This document shows, piece by piece, positions 22,665 through 34,729 of a stretch of DNA of 64,000 nucleotides. Position numbers and translations under genes: made by a program. Source of the DNA: Alloascoidea africana (taxonomy: Eukaryota; Ascomycota; Alloascoideomycetes; Alloascoideales; Alloascoideaceae). The stretch is taken from positions 1 through 64,000 of the forward strand of contig JAKTTT010000044.1 of assembly GCA_030581615.1 (NCBI GenBank), read 5' to 3'. The stretch's first letter is position 1; each line of letters starts with the position of its first letter. The notes under the pieces were generated by a model, which was not told the origin of the DNA, searched no databases, and saw only the letters and a list, made by a program, of their open reading frames with translations.

Positions 22665-25600
22665 TTGCGTTACTTTTCTTGGATAGGATACTGCTGTTTA
22701 TCTGCTTCTCTAAACCTGTACAAGCGGTTCTCAATGGGAAAATCGATTTGAGGGTTTTATCGATTTATAAACAATGATGTAGTACACTTGAGAATGGGAA
22801 GAGCAGGGTTGTGGGGCGAGAGCGTTCAAATTTATAGATTTCTATGAGACCTTTTGACAGAAGCAGATCTGCTTACGATTGAAGATCAAGTGATTTGTGA
22901 CGGACAATAATAAGGCTGCCTGTAAATATTTGGACTTTATTAATATCTGCTTGGTGAAGTTTGTATGTTAGAAAGTTGGATGTACTGAAAATAATGGTGC
23001 AAGCAGCCTGAAGCTGTACTGAAGGATCTAAATCAACAGCCACAACCTAAAAGAAAAGGTCCTTTTTGTGTAAGATTATTGTTCTTGATACTGACTCCAA
23101 AGCCTTTAGGCGACTGGGAAAGCAGTAGGTATATGTCTCTGTCGACAGTGCAATAAAAGCTAGAGTTGAGAAAGGATCACCTACTGTTATGCTGCTTCTA
23201 TGATTGCTGGGATAGGAACTGGAGGTTAACGCCAGTAAGAGAAATTTTCCGATAGGAGAAAACTGTAGAAGAACCAAAACTCTTGCAAAAGAAAGGAGCA
23301 GAGAGAAAAGAGCGATCTGATGATGCTTTATATGAATATTTAATCTACCATAAACTTGGCCATGTTGGCCATAGTTGTTGCTCATATGTAAGCTTGCCTC
23401 CTTTCCTGTTTTCCTCTTCATCGGCACTTTGTCCCAGGTTCTTGCATGCCTTAGCTGATAATATTGAAGGACGCACTAATCATCATTTGGCAACTGTATG
23501 GAGCTTTGCTTCCAACTCCATTGTTCAAGTTATACCGCTCTGTTTGAAGATCTGAAAAACCGAGAGGGATCGGCTTCATCCGTGGCATCGAGAAGAAGAT
23601 AATTCGACTTAAAGTGGAAGAGCGTTAAGAAGATGAGCAGATCAAAAGCTTCATGCCCCTACTCTCAAAACCCTATGATCTTATTAAAGCAATCACATGC
23701 TCATACTAAATATACGATCGCTCTTGCCCAGGGAGGTTTCCTACGGGGTCAGACAACCTATTATATCTGAGCAGACGAGGACTTGTCTGATTTTTCTCTC
23801 TCTTAGCAACTGATGTAATGCAGCATAGAAGCTTCGAATTCTTAGAGAGAACAATTGCAAAGGAGCAGCTTGATTTCAAACAAGAAAGTTAGGATCATCG
23901 TCTAGTCCACCATTTCTTTGGTAGTTAGCCATCTTTGTTTCTGCTTGACAATCGTGTTCAATGACGTTGGGATTGCTATAAAAACTGTTTAAATTAATAG
24001 CTAGAATCAAGCCACAGTTTCCAGGTGAACTGTGAGTAATGAAGTTCACGATATGTTTGATGTGCAGTTCAGCCAAGGTTTAGATGACATTCGACTAAGG
24101 TTAGAAAATTTTAATGGCAAAGCCGACAGCAAAAAAGAACTTGGAAGAAAACAAATTGTTCGAAAGGTAAAAATTGATTCCAGGAAAGCATGCTACCGCC
24201 AGTTAGATCTTTTCATTTTGTAGGCTAACAAAAATTGCAAATTCTTAACCCCTGAGACGGCAGACCCTACTTTCCATTTCTTGAAGTTGCTCAATATCTG
24301 CGAAGGGCATCCATTGAGCGAATTACTAATAACTTTAGTACTAAAATGGTACTCTGATAATTATAGGACTTCTTCAAAGTACTCAAGTTGACAAATTTTT
24401 GCAAAGTGAAGCAAAAACAAAAATAAAAACTTTTGATGCATGCTTTGGAACTGGATCTTGAGTATAGCAACAAACGCCACTATTTAAAAGTGCAGTCCAG
24501 GAAAATCTGAAATTAGGAGAGATAAAAAGGTTCTATTCACATTCTCTGCAAGACACTTTTGTTCCACTTGACTTCTCTTGCATGGGGAATTACATTTTCC
24601 GCGTCTTCTGGAAGTTGCAACATGTTTTTGATACGACATCTTTCATGAACTGGTGCTGTGTAAGGATTCGCGCGCCGATCGCAAAATACTTTATACACTA
24701 TTGCTTTTCATTCGGTTCTTCACCATATATCATGTATCGAATATCCTTTAGTACCAAATATTCTAGTAGAAATAGTCTCTGTGAAAAATGCTTCCTAAAG
24801 AATGGCAGCTCTCCGACATGGAGCAATCATAAAACGCCCAGCACTTAAAGATGAGATGCTTAGATAGTCATTGCAATATGAGAATGCATATCAGCGTTGA
24901 TGCTTAAGATGATATCTAGGGTATATCTCTGGGGAAAAATGATGTAGAGGTAGGTATTGTCAATGCATTCCAGGGGTAAAAGAGCTAGGGCTTGAATTTA
25001 TGCTGTTTTTCTGAATAATTTCTAAGAGATTCCTAGACTTTTTAAACAATTGTCTAGGAATGTTTAAATGTTTATAAAGGAGAGTGCTGTGTTATCAAGC
25101 CTTGGTCTGCCGATAAGCTAGGAGGTTATAACAGATTACTCGGTTGCTCTGTAAATATCCTACCAACAGACATAGCTTGAATACTATTTGATGGATAGGA
25201 CGCACCTAATTCTAGATTAGGAAAACTTTTCAGTTGTTATTCTCGCAAATCTGAAAAGATCCTAAAACTGTATAAATCTTTAGACATTTTAAAACTCAAC
25301 AGTTTTTTGATTTCTAATACCATACCGCTACCTTTAATAGCAGTTTGCAAGTGCCTCTTTGTTAATAAGCCTTATTTTCTTTTGGAAAATGTCATAGTAC
25401 AGTGCATTAGAGCCCTATAGGGTAGAAAAGTGAGCTTGGAATAATCCTAATATTTCAGGACTCAAAATAGTAATGATCAAGATGGAGTCATTCATCAGCC
25501 ATAGTATCTCAAGTCAAGGTGTATATACCATATCAGCGATAAGCAGCACCGAGTACAGTACATGATCTCTGTTTACTGGTCAATACATCTCATTTACTTC

Positions 25601-28600
25601 CGATCCTAGAGTTTTAAACTGAATTCAAGATGTTTTTGAAACATCCGGGGAATGAAATTAGGGCTATATGTCAATACAAGCCAGTCTAGCTTCCTATTAA
25701 CAGATGCCAATCTCCTAAAATGTCCCAAGCATGGAATGGAACTTCTGTCAAGCATATACAATAATTCAGCCTTTCGAATCGCTCAAGTTGGATTTGGGTC
25801 TCAAGAACGTGCCAATTAAATAAGAGTTTCAGGTAAGTGGAATGCCAGTGCCTGAACCACGAAAGGTGTCAGTACATGTACTAGTACGAGCACAATATAG
25901 CTACATGAAAGATGGATTTCCTGGTATTTACCACTTGAAAGTACTATAATGATCATTATTTCATGTCAACTGCAATTTTTTGATTTTTCTTCTAGTTACC
26001 AATTAAAAAACGTACTAAAACAGTGTCCCGTTGAATTCTTTCTAATGTATATTGAAAATAACGAATTTGTTTCTGAGACGTTTTATTTCCCGTAGGTTTG
26101 ATGCGCTGACATGCATATCAATTAGGAGTAGATGTTTCTCCAATAAAAAAAAACCTCAACTTATCTGCAAACGAGTTAGACTCGGGTTATATCTATTCAA
26201 CAGATCTTGAGAAAACTATTGTACAGTAGTACGATCTTTTGGAAAGCACCAAAATTTTCGAGCCACGAGAATAGTACTCAAATGTATGCTGGGAATTAGT
26301 TTGCATTTACAATGTTTGATTAGGCAAAATATCAGAACTAGACCAAGATGGTCTGTAGGTTGACAGAAAAAGCATTTCTACTTGCCCTTTATACAAACTA
26401 ATTTAAGGTCTCAAGCGTTAAGTCTGCAAGAATGCAGAATGCGTATTGTTATTTTTTTCTATCAATGAGTAATCGAGAAAATCAAATCTTCTTGGTAAAG
26501 AGTTTATCTTGAAAGAAAAACGAGAGAATGAAATTCTTTTTTGTTCATTATTTGAGGAAAGCTTGGTGACCCAACAAATTCAAATGACAAAAATGTCTTT
26601 TTAAACTTTTTCTTGTTTTCATTTCTATGTATATCAAAACTGCAAGATTCAGTCCATTTCACAAACATCTGCATCAAACCTTGGTTCTTGTATAATACAC
26701 TTACTAAGTCAACTTCAATTATGGCATGCTTTGGAATTACTGTTCATAATTAATCCGAAAGAGATGAGAATAAGCGCGAGGAAAGTCGATAATCCCCGTT
26801 GGATCAAATAAATGCAAAATTCTCAGTGAGTAGTATGGCTTTCTCTTGTTAGAAAATGTTTCAAAAAACATTCCTCCTTCAACATTTTCTATCAAACTAA
26901 AAATTGTTTTGCAAAAGCGCAAGAAGGGTGCAAGCTTGTAAGTTGTCTGTATGTCGCAGTTCACCTTCCAGTTTATGTATCGAGTTGTAAAATGGTTTTA
27001 TAAACAGCTCGTTCTATGCATTTTATGGTTCTAGATATTGTGATGCAGAAAGACATTCTAGCAATTGAAAAATAGTGCCAAGAATTCTTAAAGCCATTTT
27101 CAACGTTTGGGAAGTGTATTGCCTAAGAAATGCTTTTACTCTTTCGCTGGTGACCAATCAGAGTTTTAACTTGCACTTCATTGTGAAAGATACTTTCCTG
27201 GAAAGTGAACACTTTCCTTTACATCAAGCACTCCTCTCCACTTTCCAGATTATACAAAATCAAGAGTGAATTTTGAAAGCAAGAATTAGATGCTCGACTA
27301 TTTTTCCTCTTTTGACTAGTCATTATTTTTCATCAATCTTTTGTGGTCGGGTGGCGATCATTGATTGCATCTGGAGATTTTCATTGTTGATCGTTTAATG
27401 TATGTGTAGCTTGCGTTATGATTTCACCTAATTTCTGTTACCTTTTCCCGTGCTGAATAGGACACTATGCAACCAATACGTCCAAAAAGCAAATAGAAAA
27501 TTGAATTTGAGCATATAACTCCAAGCGTACACATCACAGTACTTCTTTTTGTTAACCATATCACAATAGGCTAAGCAAATTACTGTTGCTTTCTATGGTT
27601 TTTGCACACTCAGTAGCCAAATATGTCTTTTTTTTTCTCAAGAATATTCCGTTCAATCAAGGCGCAAGATACACTTAAGTGAACTTTTTCCCTTTGAAGA
27701 TTGCTTACATTTCGCTTTGGTGAAATCATTTGGGGCAACAAAGTGCTCAAATTTTAAGCAGTTCTGATTGGAATTTGAAATCTTTCTTTGAGACAAAAGT
27801 CACTGCAATGCTCTCAAGAATCTTTTCGAATATTAGGGGTGGATACCTTGTTCTTAAGAATATTTCTCGGCATTCTTTGTTCACTATAGTCAAATGTTTC
27901 AAAAGCAAATCAATTACAATTAAGTTATGTGAGAACGCTCAAAAAGAGAAGCTGCGACTTCCTCATTGTTGATGAAAGTTACATGAACGGTAGTTAGAAA
28001 GGAGGAACAGTAATTATTAGTAGAAGTTGCAAGATGTCGTCGGAGCGTGAAGTTTATTCACATCTCTCTATTGTAACAGACGGCTCTTCACACAAAGGAG
28101 AGAATGTATTATTGTAGCGTCAAACATACCCCACGAGTTGTCAAATTTTTGTATATTTTTGAAAGAACTAAAATTGTCTCTGCCTCTCAGAAGTTCAGGA
28201 CAGGAGTCTGTCATTCTCTGTTAGGATACGTTTACTGGCCTCTCACAATTACTCTAAATGTGACTGCAATAGTTGAGGAAGTGGTACCTTAAATTTTAAA
28301 TATCTGCCGACTCTTTCTATTGTTAAATTTGTAAGTCCTACAAAAGAAATATTTAAGGATAATTTGGAAACAAGTCTTTCAAACGCTTCAATATGTGAAA
28401 TGATGGCGACTTTTAGTGGCTCAGCTTATTACATGATGGGGAAAAGTGAAACATTAATAGAGATTTTTGGTACCACTTTAAAAATTTACTTTTATAATTC
28501 AATCAGTGAAATCCACGATCAGTTAAGGAATCAGGCTTCAGGTTGAGTACTCCTTGACACTAAAAAATAGATTCAATTGAATAGGGTTTCCGGCATAGCG

Positions 28601-28773
28601 AACCAATTTAAATAGAAACTTTAATTAAGAATGTTTAGGAGAAGTTCTTAAAGAGGGAATCCGCAGTAATGAATAAAGGTATCGTGATACTTACAGGTGT
28701 AAAACAAAAGTCAACTTCTCTAGTTGTCAAAGCTATAGTAATTTTAACAACCAAAATTTTCTTTCAATAAAAA
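22665..28773. other. Second part of the gene-poor tract, no gene seen
   Basis: About 6.1 kb of AT-rich DNA with no reading frame longer than 126 codons and none with a recognisable domain. Poly-A/T runs are frequent. A perfect 10-bp inverted repeat (ATTCCTAGAC / GTCTAGGAAT) at 25029-25038 and 25052-25061 could form a hairpin. No tRNA-like or repeat-array structure was found until the tRNA-Asp gene at the right end. Confidence 0.5.
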
Positions 28774-28845
28774 TCGGTAATAGTTTAGTGGCTAGAATTT
28801 CCGCCTGTCACGCGGGGGACCGGGGTTCAATTCCCCGTTACCGAG
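28774..28845 (+). tRNA. tRNA-Asp (anticodon GUC)
   Basis: Cloverleaf of 72 nt: acceptor stem TCGGTAA pairs with TTACCGA, discriminator G. The D arm has the A-box TAGTTTAGTGGCTAGAA, the anticodon loop is CTGTCAC with GTC at its centre, and the T arm reads CCGGGGTTCAATTCCCC (B-box GGTTCAATTCC). No intron. CCA is not encoded, as usual in eukaryotes. It stands alone at the end of the gene-poor tract. Confidence 0.97.
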
Positions 28846-28846
28846 C

Positions 28847-28851
28847 TTTTT
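28847..28851 (+). terminator. RNA polymerase III terminator of tRNA-Asp
   Basis: A run of five T residues begins one base after the discriminator position, the standard Pol III stop signal. Confidence 0.85.
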
Positions 28852-29674
28852 GTCCAATATTTAAATTTTTTGATTTAGGCAGATTCTTCGCGTGGACAGA
28901 AATGAATGCCTACCTAATTCACAGGAATATTTTTAATCCGGAGACGACATCATCTTGGCCGGCAATGTGGCGTTGAAGGGTAAAGGGAACAAAACCTATT
29001 GGACCATGAGGACTCCGAGCATTCGCTCCACGAAGCTAAACCTTCAAGTATGTAAATGCTTGACAGCGAAAACAAAGAATCGCGTAATGAACCATGGCAA
29101 AATTAAAGAAATACATATTTCTACATAGAAAATCAGGCTCTTAGTGACATTCATGGAGCATCATCGCAAAAGATGATGTAGCACATCAAGTACTCGAGTG
29201 ATCAAAACTATGAAAGGAACGCGCTCCCCCAAAACTCAGAGAAGTTCTGAAGAAAATAGAAACATGCTATATGAATAGCATTTTGGCACCTTGCAGAAAA
29301 GGGGTTCTTCCCCGCATTTCGGGTGAGAACTAATCGGAAGATAAAGACTCGAGAAGGCCAAACTACGCTGAAAAGATCAGGTTCCAAAAGGCTTCGTGGG
29401 GCCGAAAGGCGGCCTAGATGTGCTCTGCTCCTGCCCCAGGCCGCATTTTGAGGAAGAGGAAAATTCCCCCAGACTTTTTTTTCGTGTTTACTAGGAACGA
29501 AATTGAAAGCCGAGAAGCTGGCCGAGAGACATTTGTTGGGATATTACCCGGATGTCCAACAGTTGAAGCTAACCTTAAAAAGCAATCCTGGTTTATCAAG
29601 ATCGAACACATATCCGTAGCCTTTGTGTTGCTTCTCTAATTCTCTTAGCTGGTCTTTTGTCTCAGTTGTTACGG
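28852..29674. other. Gap between tRNA-Asp and the acyltransferase gene
   Basis: Upstream region of the acyltransferase gene. Overlapping short frames on both strands around 29414-29639 look like chance. No domain or RNA gene seen. Confidence 0.45.
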
Positions 29675-32332
29675 ATGTCTCTCGAAAAAGATACGGATAA
29701 GATAAACTTGTTGGAAAATGCATTTTCTAGTCCATCAATACAGCTGAATTTGAATCATACCTATTTTCAAAACTCTAAGAATGAGCTACTGGAGCAAGAG
29801 TTGGAAGCCGAGCACTTGGAGGAGCTGCCATTGCCTTTGCGAGTGCCGCTTTCAAAGGACAGCAGCAAAGATGATGTGAAACTTCGGGCTGAAATTGAAG
29901 TCAAGTTTGTGCAGAGTTTTGTCAACTCAGTCAATACTTTTCTATCTGGTAGGAAAAACTCAATGAAAAAGTCACTTGAACAGCTTAACGCCAGCTTGAG
30001 TCCTGCAAAGAGGAAAGGCTCCTTTACATCTAGTGTGCTGCAATGGAGCAGATGCTACAAGACTAATGTGGGACCTGTTCCAATATTTAACTCAGAGTTC
30101 TATAAAACGATGAAAGATGATACCTTGTCGCATGAAAAGGTGTCTGCCAAGATCAGGGAACTGACAGAAACGGTTGTGGAGAACGAAATAAGAGATGGGT
30201 TGCTGGATCCGAAATGCAAGTTCGAACGGCTGGAACAAGTATCTGAATGGCTAAACAGACAATCTAGCCTAGTTGCAGATAAGATGATTTGCCGATTTAA
30301 CCATATCTCGTTGTTAAGGATAGCTTATGGGACCATCGTTCTTGCTTTGAGGAAAACATATAATAGCGGCATCAACGTTTCGCGTAAGGAGGTAGAAAAA
30401 CTCCTAGAGCTTGCGATATATGCTACGAAACAGAAAAAGTCTTTGGTGTTTCTTCCCTGTCACAAGTCACATGTGGATTATATTGTTATGCATTTGCTAT
30501 GCCTTAGGATGGGAATTCTTCTGCCCACGGTCGTTGCAGGGGAAAATTTAAATGTCGATGTGTTTGGCCCAATTTTGCAAAATATTGGAGCCATGTTTAT
30601 TAAACGTGGATCCGGTAAGAAAGCAGGTGATAAGACGAGTGAAGAAAAACTTTACGAAACAATAATGGCGACTTACATCCACCAGCTCTTGGCAAAAGGC
30701 ATGAATTTTGAAGTTTTTGTCGAGGGAACACGATCGAGAATTGGAAAACTTTTGCCGCCAAAACTTGGGGTGGTAAAGATTCTGGTTGATGCGCTTCTTT
30801 CTGGAGACGTTGAAGATTGTCATGTGGTCCCTATTTCTATCCAGTACGACAAAGTTATAGAATCAAATGATTACACCAGTCAGCTTCTAGGGAAAGAAAA
30901 ACAAAGTGAAAGCTTTATGAGCATTTTTCAAACTGGTATTGAAGCATTTGGCGGAAAATGGAATTTGGGGAAGGTCGATGTTCGTATTAGCCATGGCTGG
31001 AGCCTGAAAGAGATTATCTATGAAGAGCTTGGATCCGAATTACAGTCTCAGGCACTAAACTCATCTATCATCTCAAAGAGCAATCGGAAATATTCTCAAA
31101 TTATTAGTGCAGTTGGATACAAAGTGTTAAATGAGATTAACCGAATAAGCGTTATTACGCCAACTGCTATTGTAGGTACCATTCTCTTGTCGCATTTGAC
31201 TTCTAACGGCCTTGTGGGAGGTCAGGGTGATCGTGGTATCGGGTATTATGATCTCTTGACTTCTGTCAGGTGGCTGGTTTTGCGAGTTAAAGAAGCAGGA
31301 GGAGAAATTGATGTTTTCGAATTGGTATACCCCCAGTTACTAAGTGAAAAAGATGTTTTTTCACTGGTACAGTTCCGTTTGATTGTGGCAGAAGCGCTTA
31401 ATGTTCTTGGACCAGAAATTATAAGAGCTGTTGTGCCAAAGGGATATGATACCTACTTTGGCAATAATTCAAAGACGAAGAGCGGCAAGGAGGAGAATAA
31501 GGCTTGGGAGAAGCGTATCACGGAGTATACAATAGATTTGAGCTCTTCCACACAGGACAGGGATGAATTTGAGCTGATCTACGAGCCAATTTATTGCGTG
31601 ATGGACTCATTTCAGCTCAGTTACTATCGAAATATGTTAATCCATTTATTTATTAACGAGTCAATTGTCTGTGTCTCGATAAATTGCTTGCGACAAAAGG
31701 AAAACCTTTCAAAGATCAATTACCAAGACCTTTCTGACAAGGCCCAATTTTTATCGAGATTGCTATCGAAAGAATTCGTCTTTGGGACACAAGGCCTTAA
31801 AGTTAATCTTGACGCTACTCTGAAGGTATTGGAGTCACAACACATTCTCAAGATTGAGAATGATAGTAATCATGAGAAATTAAGGGATGCTGTAATTAGT
31901 ATAACAAACCAATCTGTGTCGCATAAACAGTTTCTCTTTTATTGCTCTCTGGTATGGCCGTTTGTGGAAGGATATTGGCTTGTTATTCTTGCCATTTCGA
32001 CAATTTTGGCAAGAGCAGAGGACGTGGAAGCCGATCAAGAGATTAACGGTATTGAAATGCGACAGTTTATTGATTTCACACAATTGCTCGGGAAAACCCT
32101 TTATCATGAGGGTAAAATTGAGTACTATGAAGCGATAAACAAAGAACTGATCAGAAATGCTCTGAATTATTACATCTCAATAGGAGTTGTTTCGTCAGTT
32201 CCTAATGGTAAAGACCACGTTGTCGCTGTTAGTACGAGTAAAACTGAAATACATGTGTTGCGAAAGAAAATAGCCTGGTTGAAAAGCATGAACAAATATC
32301 AGGATAGGTACAGGCTTAAAGCCTTGCTATAA
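29675..32332 (+). CDS. PlsB/DHAPAT-type glycerol-3-phosphate acyltransferase
   Basis: Transfers an acyl chain to glycerol-3-phosphate or dihydroxyacetone-phosphate, the first step of glycerolipid synthesis. Product 885 residues from the ATG at 29675; a few in-frame codons lie upstream but no earlier ATG. Catalytic block I is HKSHVDYIV (about residue 262; HX4D type), then GENLNVDVFGPILQNIGAMFIKRG, and block III FVEGTRSRIGKLLPPKLG (about 347-364), then VVPISIQYD. These match the PlsB, mitochondrial GPAT and GNPAT group, not the Sct1/Gpt2 enzymes of S. cerevisiae. Length lies near PlsB (807) and GPAM (828). No clear membrane helix near the N-terminus and no SKL-type peroxisomal ending (ends RLKALL), so location is open. 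Single exon. Confidence 0.9.
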   Translation: MSLEKDTDKINLLENAFSSPSIQLNLNHTYFQNSKNELLEQELEAEHLEELPLPLRVPLSKDSSKDDVKLRAEIEVKFVQSFVNSVNTFLSGRKNSMKKSLEQLNASLSPAKRKGSFTSSVLQWSRCYKTNVGPVPIFNSEFYKTMKDDTLSHEKVSAKIRELTETVVENEIRDGLLDPKCKFERLEQVSEWLNRQSSLVADKMICRFNHISLLRIAYGTIVLALRKTYNSGINVSRKEVEKLLELAIYATKQKKSLVFLPCHKSHVDYIVMHLLCLRMGILLPTVVAGENLNVDVFGPILQNIGAMFIKRGSGKKAGDKTSEEKLYETIMATYIHQLLAKGMNFEVFVEGTRSRIGKLLPPKLGVVKILVDALLSGDVEDCHVVPISIQYDKVIESNDYTSQLLGKEKQSESFMSIFQTGIEAFGGKWNLGKVDVRISHGWSLKEIIYEELGSELQSQALNSSIISKSNRKYSQIISAVGYKVLNEINRISVITPTAIVGTILLSHLTSNGLVGGQGDRGIGYYDLLTSVRWLVLRVKEAGGEIDVFELVYPQLLSEKDVFSLVQFRLIVAEALNVLGPEIIRAVVPKGYDTYFGNNSKTKSGKEENKAWEKRITEYTIDLSSSTQDRDEFELIYEPIYCVMDSFQLSYYRNMLIHLFINESIVCVSINCLRQKENLSKINYQDLSDKAQFLSRLLSKEFVFGTQGLKVNLDATLKVLESQHILKIENDSNHEKLRDAVISITNQSVSHKQFLFYCSLVWPFVEGYWLVILAISTILARAEDVEADQEINGIEMRQFIDFTQLLGKTLYHEGKIEYYEAINKELIRNALNYYISIGVVSSVPNGKDHVVAVSTSKTEIHVLRKKIAWLKSMNKYQDRYRLKALL

Positions 32333-33559
32333 TTCACTGAGAACAGTCAGCATCTATTCAATTGTTTTTTTTTTTTTCACTTCTCGCTTTTAAATACAGC
32401 ACTATAAAAAGACTTTTTGTGTTCTTCTGTAAAATAACAGAAAATTCTCAACAGAAAGAATTTGGCTGACAAGACCAAGAAACTTCTTTTACAAGCGGTT
32501 TTACTAAACGGCTAATTTGAAGTGCACGTTTCCGGTTTCTAGCTCAAACGGCTAATGTATCTTCTAATCTTAGATTTCAGATCCAGTGCTTTAGTTAGCG
32601 CCTAACTTAGGATCATGTTTCTTTAGCTTCACCGTTAACCAAACAGCAAACACCATCTTAAAATCTTCTGCCACACTTCTTGGAATTATTTTAATTTCAT
32701 GACTGCAGGTTGCCCGTTTATTTGGACCCTTAATTACTACATTTGTAATTATTTTTTCACCCTGTTGCAGTTTTTAGCTATTGATTTTTCACAGTTCCGA
32801 CCAGATATGGGTTTGATGGGAAAAGTGTCAATGCTATCATCTTCATTCAAATAATACCCCTCGCTATTGTTTTTATAGTTGTGGATTGAGATGCGATAAA
32901 GAACGATGGAGTGCCTGTATAGTTTCAGAATTGTTAAAAGCATAGCGGGAGAAATTTTGCAACGGGTTTCCAAAGTGTAGACCACTGATATTCACTACTC
33001 GAGTTAAATGCGTCATTGGTTTCAATTCCAATCAGCAGAATATGGTCTCCGTACCATTGTGAAGAAGAATTCTTATGAGTAAGTGAATATTCACTCAAGA
33101 ATTATCTTCACACAACTTAAACTTTTAAAGTAGTATAGACTAGATAATCGATATCACAGATATATGGTTCAAGTAGTCGGGTAGCCAAGCCGACCAAGCT
33201 AAAATTTATCTGGGGTCGGCAGCCGGTGTTTGGGTGTCTTCTGTTAGGGGAAAAAATGAGGAATGCATCTTCAAACTCGTAACTGCACCTTTTTGCCCTC
33301 ATCACTTGGACGCCTCTCTTTTTCTAGCCTTGAAATGGACAGTTTTTGAGTGTCATTCTTTTCCACCAAGTTATCCTCAAACACTCGCTCACTCTGTTTT
33401 TTACTTCTAATCAGTCACTCATTTCCAAAAAAAAATTGTTACACACTCTCTTTCGAAAATCAGATCTATCTTTTTGTATCAAAGCTCGCCCTTGACTTTG
33501 GGCGTTACTGGTTTTATTGCAACTCGTCGAGGAGAGAAGAAAAAACAAAAATAAAAGAA
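32333..33559. other. Gap between acyltransferase and GT32 genes
   Basis: 3' flank with a T13 run near 32366-32378, then AT-rich DNA and the promoter of the GT32 gene. The frame of the GT32 gene is open for about 70 codons upstream of its ATG, but without an ATG, and the stretch is T-rich leader. No other gene seen. Confidence 0.45.
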
Positions 33560-34729
33560 ATGAAACGAGAAGTCTCCTACATAATAGGCATACACATTGC
33601 CGTGATATTGTTTGGCATATACCAGGTCTCCGACCTTTTAGTCCTTCTGATCTACAACGGATGCTTTAAAGATTCTCTGATCAATTCCGATTTAAACCCG
33701 CTCCCGAACCAGCCATCAAGGCCTATGATTGTCCCCAAGATCATTCACCAAACATACAAAAATACCACAATTCCAGACATGTGGAGAGAGGGACAGGAAT
33801 CATGTATCAATCTACATCCAGATTACGAGTATATCCTTTGGACTGATGAAATGGCAAGGGAGTTTATAGCGGATAAATATCCCTGGTTCCTGAAAACATT
33901 TGACGACTATTCTTACAACATTATGAGGGCTGACGCAATTCGATATTTTGTTCTCAGTTACTATGGAGGAGTCTATATTGACTTGGATGATGGGTGTCGG
34001 AGAAGGCTGGATCCTCTACTCACACTACCCGCCGTTTTAAGAAAGACGAATCCAACGGGCATTTCCAATGATGTTATGGTTTCTGTTCCAAGACATCCTT
34101 TCTTCTTGAGAGTACTGGAAAGCCTGGAGAAGTATAGTCGAAATTGGCTAATCCCTTACGTTACGATAATGTTTTCCACCGGACCTCTTTTTTTATCGGT
34201 GATCTGGAGTAAATATAATATCCAGGCGTCCATGGTTGCAAACTCTGGATTAACAGGTTGGCTCTCTCTGTTTGGTTACAGTAATAGCCAGAGCAGTGGC
34301 ATTCCTAGTGGAGGAGAAGTTCGAATATTGCAATTGGATGATTATAACCAGAGCGAAGATTCGTTCTTCCGAATCATGCAAGGCTCAACGTGGCATTTGG
34401 GAGATGCAAAAGTTATCAAAAAGATGGGAGAGTATTGGTACATTGTTACAATTGCTGGATTCTGTCTTTTTGGAGTTATAGTGGGGCTTGAGTATTTGTT
34501 TTACAAAGCTTTAATCAGCCGGAGGTGTAGACAATGGCGAGGAAGATTCTGGCGTTTTTGGTTCGACAAGGGATATTTTTTATTCCATTGGGCAGCAGCA
34601 TGTACGAATTGGAACCAGAGGAATCATTATCAGTCGCTTAGTGAAGATGATCAAGCCATTATCCTGGTAGGTTTTGGCAGTGATGACGAGTTTGATTCTA
34701 GATCCGAAATTGATGACAATATGGTCTAG
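33560..34729 (+). CDS. SUR1: GT32 inositol-phosphoceramide mannosyltransferase (SUR1/CSH1 type)
   Basis: Catalytic subunit that adds mannose from GDP-mannose to inositol phosphoceramide in the Golgi, together with Csg2. Product 389 residues (Sur1 382, Csh1 376). Parts: N-terminal membrane anchor (about 5-32), the GT32 opening VPKIIHQTYKNTTIP, YEYILWTD, MRADAIRYFVLSYYGGVYIDLDD with the DXD motif at about residue 143, HPFF, and a C-terminal membrane helix (IVTIAGFCLFGVIVGLEYLF) followed by a basic then acidic tail. Och1-type enzymes share the fold but lack the C-terminal helix, which argues for Sur1/Csh1. The ATG at 33560 follows an A-rich leader. SUR1 versus CSH1 cannot be told apart here. Confidence 0.88.
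   Translation: MKREVSYIIGIHIAVILFGIYQVSDLLVLLIYNGCFKDSLINSDLNPLPNQPSRPMIVPKIIHQTYKNTTIPDMWREGQESCINLHPDYEYILWTDEMAREFIADKYPWFLKTFDDYSYNIMRADAIRYFVLSYYGGVYIDLDDGCRRRLDPLLTLPAVLRKTNPTGISNDVMVSVPRHPFFLRVLESLEKYSRNWLIPYVTIMFSTGPLFLSVIWSKYNIQASMVANSGLTGWLSLFGYSNSQSSGIPSGGEVRILQLDDYNQSEDSFFRIMQGSTWHLGDAKVIKKMGEYWYIVTIAGFCLFGVIVGLEYLFYKALISRRCRQWRGRFWRFWFDKGYFLFHWAAACTNWNQRNHYQSLSEDDQAIILVGFGSDDEFDSRSEIDDNMV

Noticed and set aside
23047-23427. 126-codon minus-strand frame in the gene-poor tract
   Set aside because: No domain, no start or splice context, and a plus-strand frame overlaps it; the size is within what chance allows over 11 kb.
24032-24223. Charged plus-strand frame (DIRLRLENFNGKADSKKEL)
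   Set aside because: Composition looks protein-like, but it is only 57 codons from its first ATG, with no promoter, splice or homology support.
33170-33245. GC-rich imperfect palindrome resembling a tRNA
   Set aside because: Contains GTCGGGTAGCCAAGCCGAC-like pairing but no B-box, T-loop or anticodon arm.
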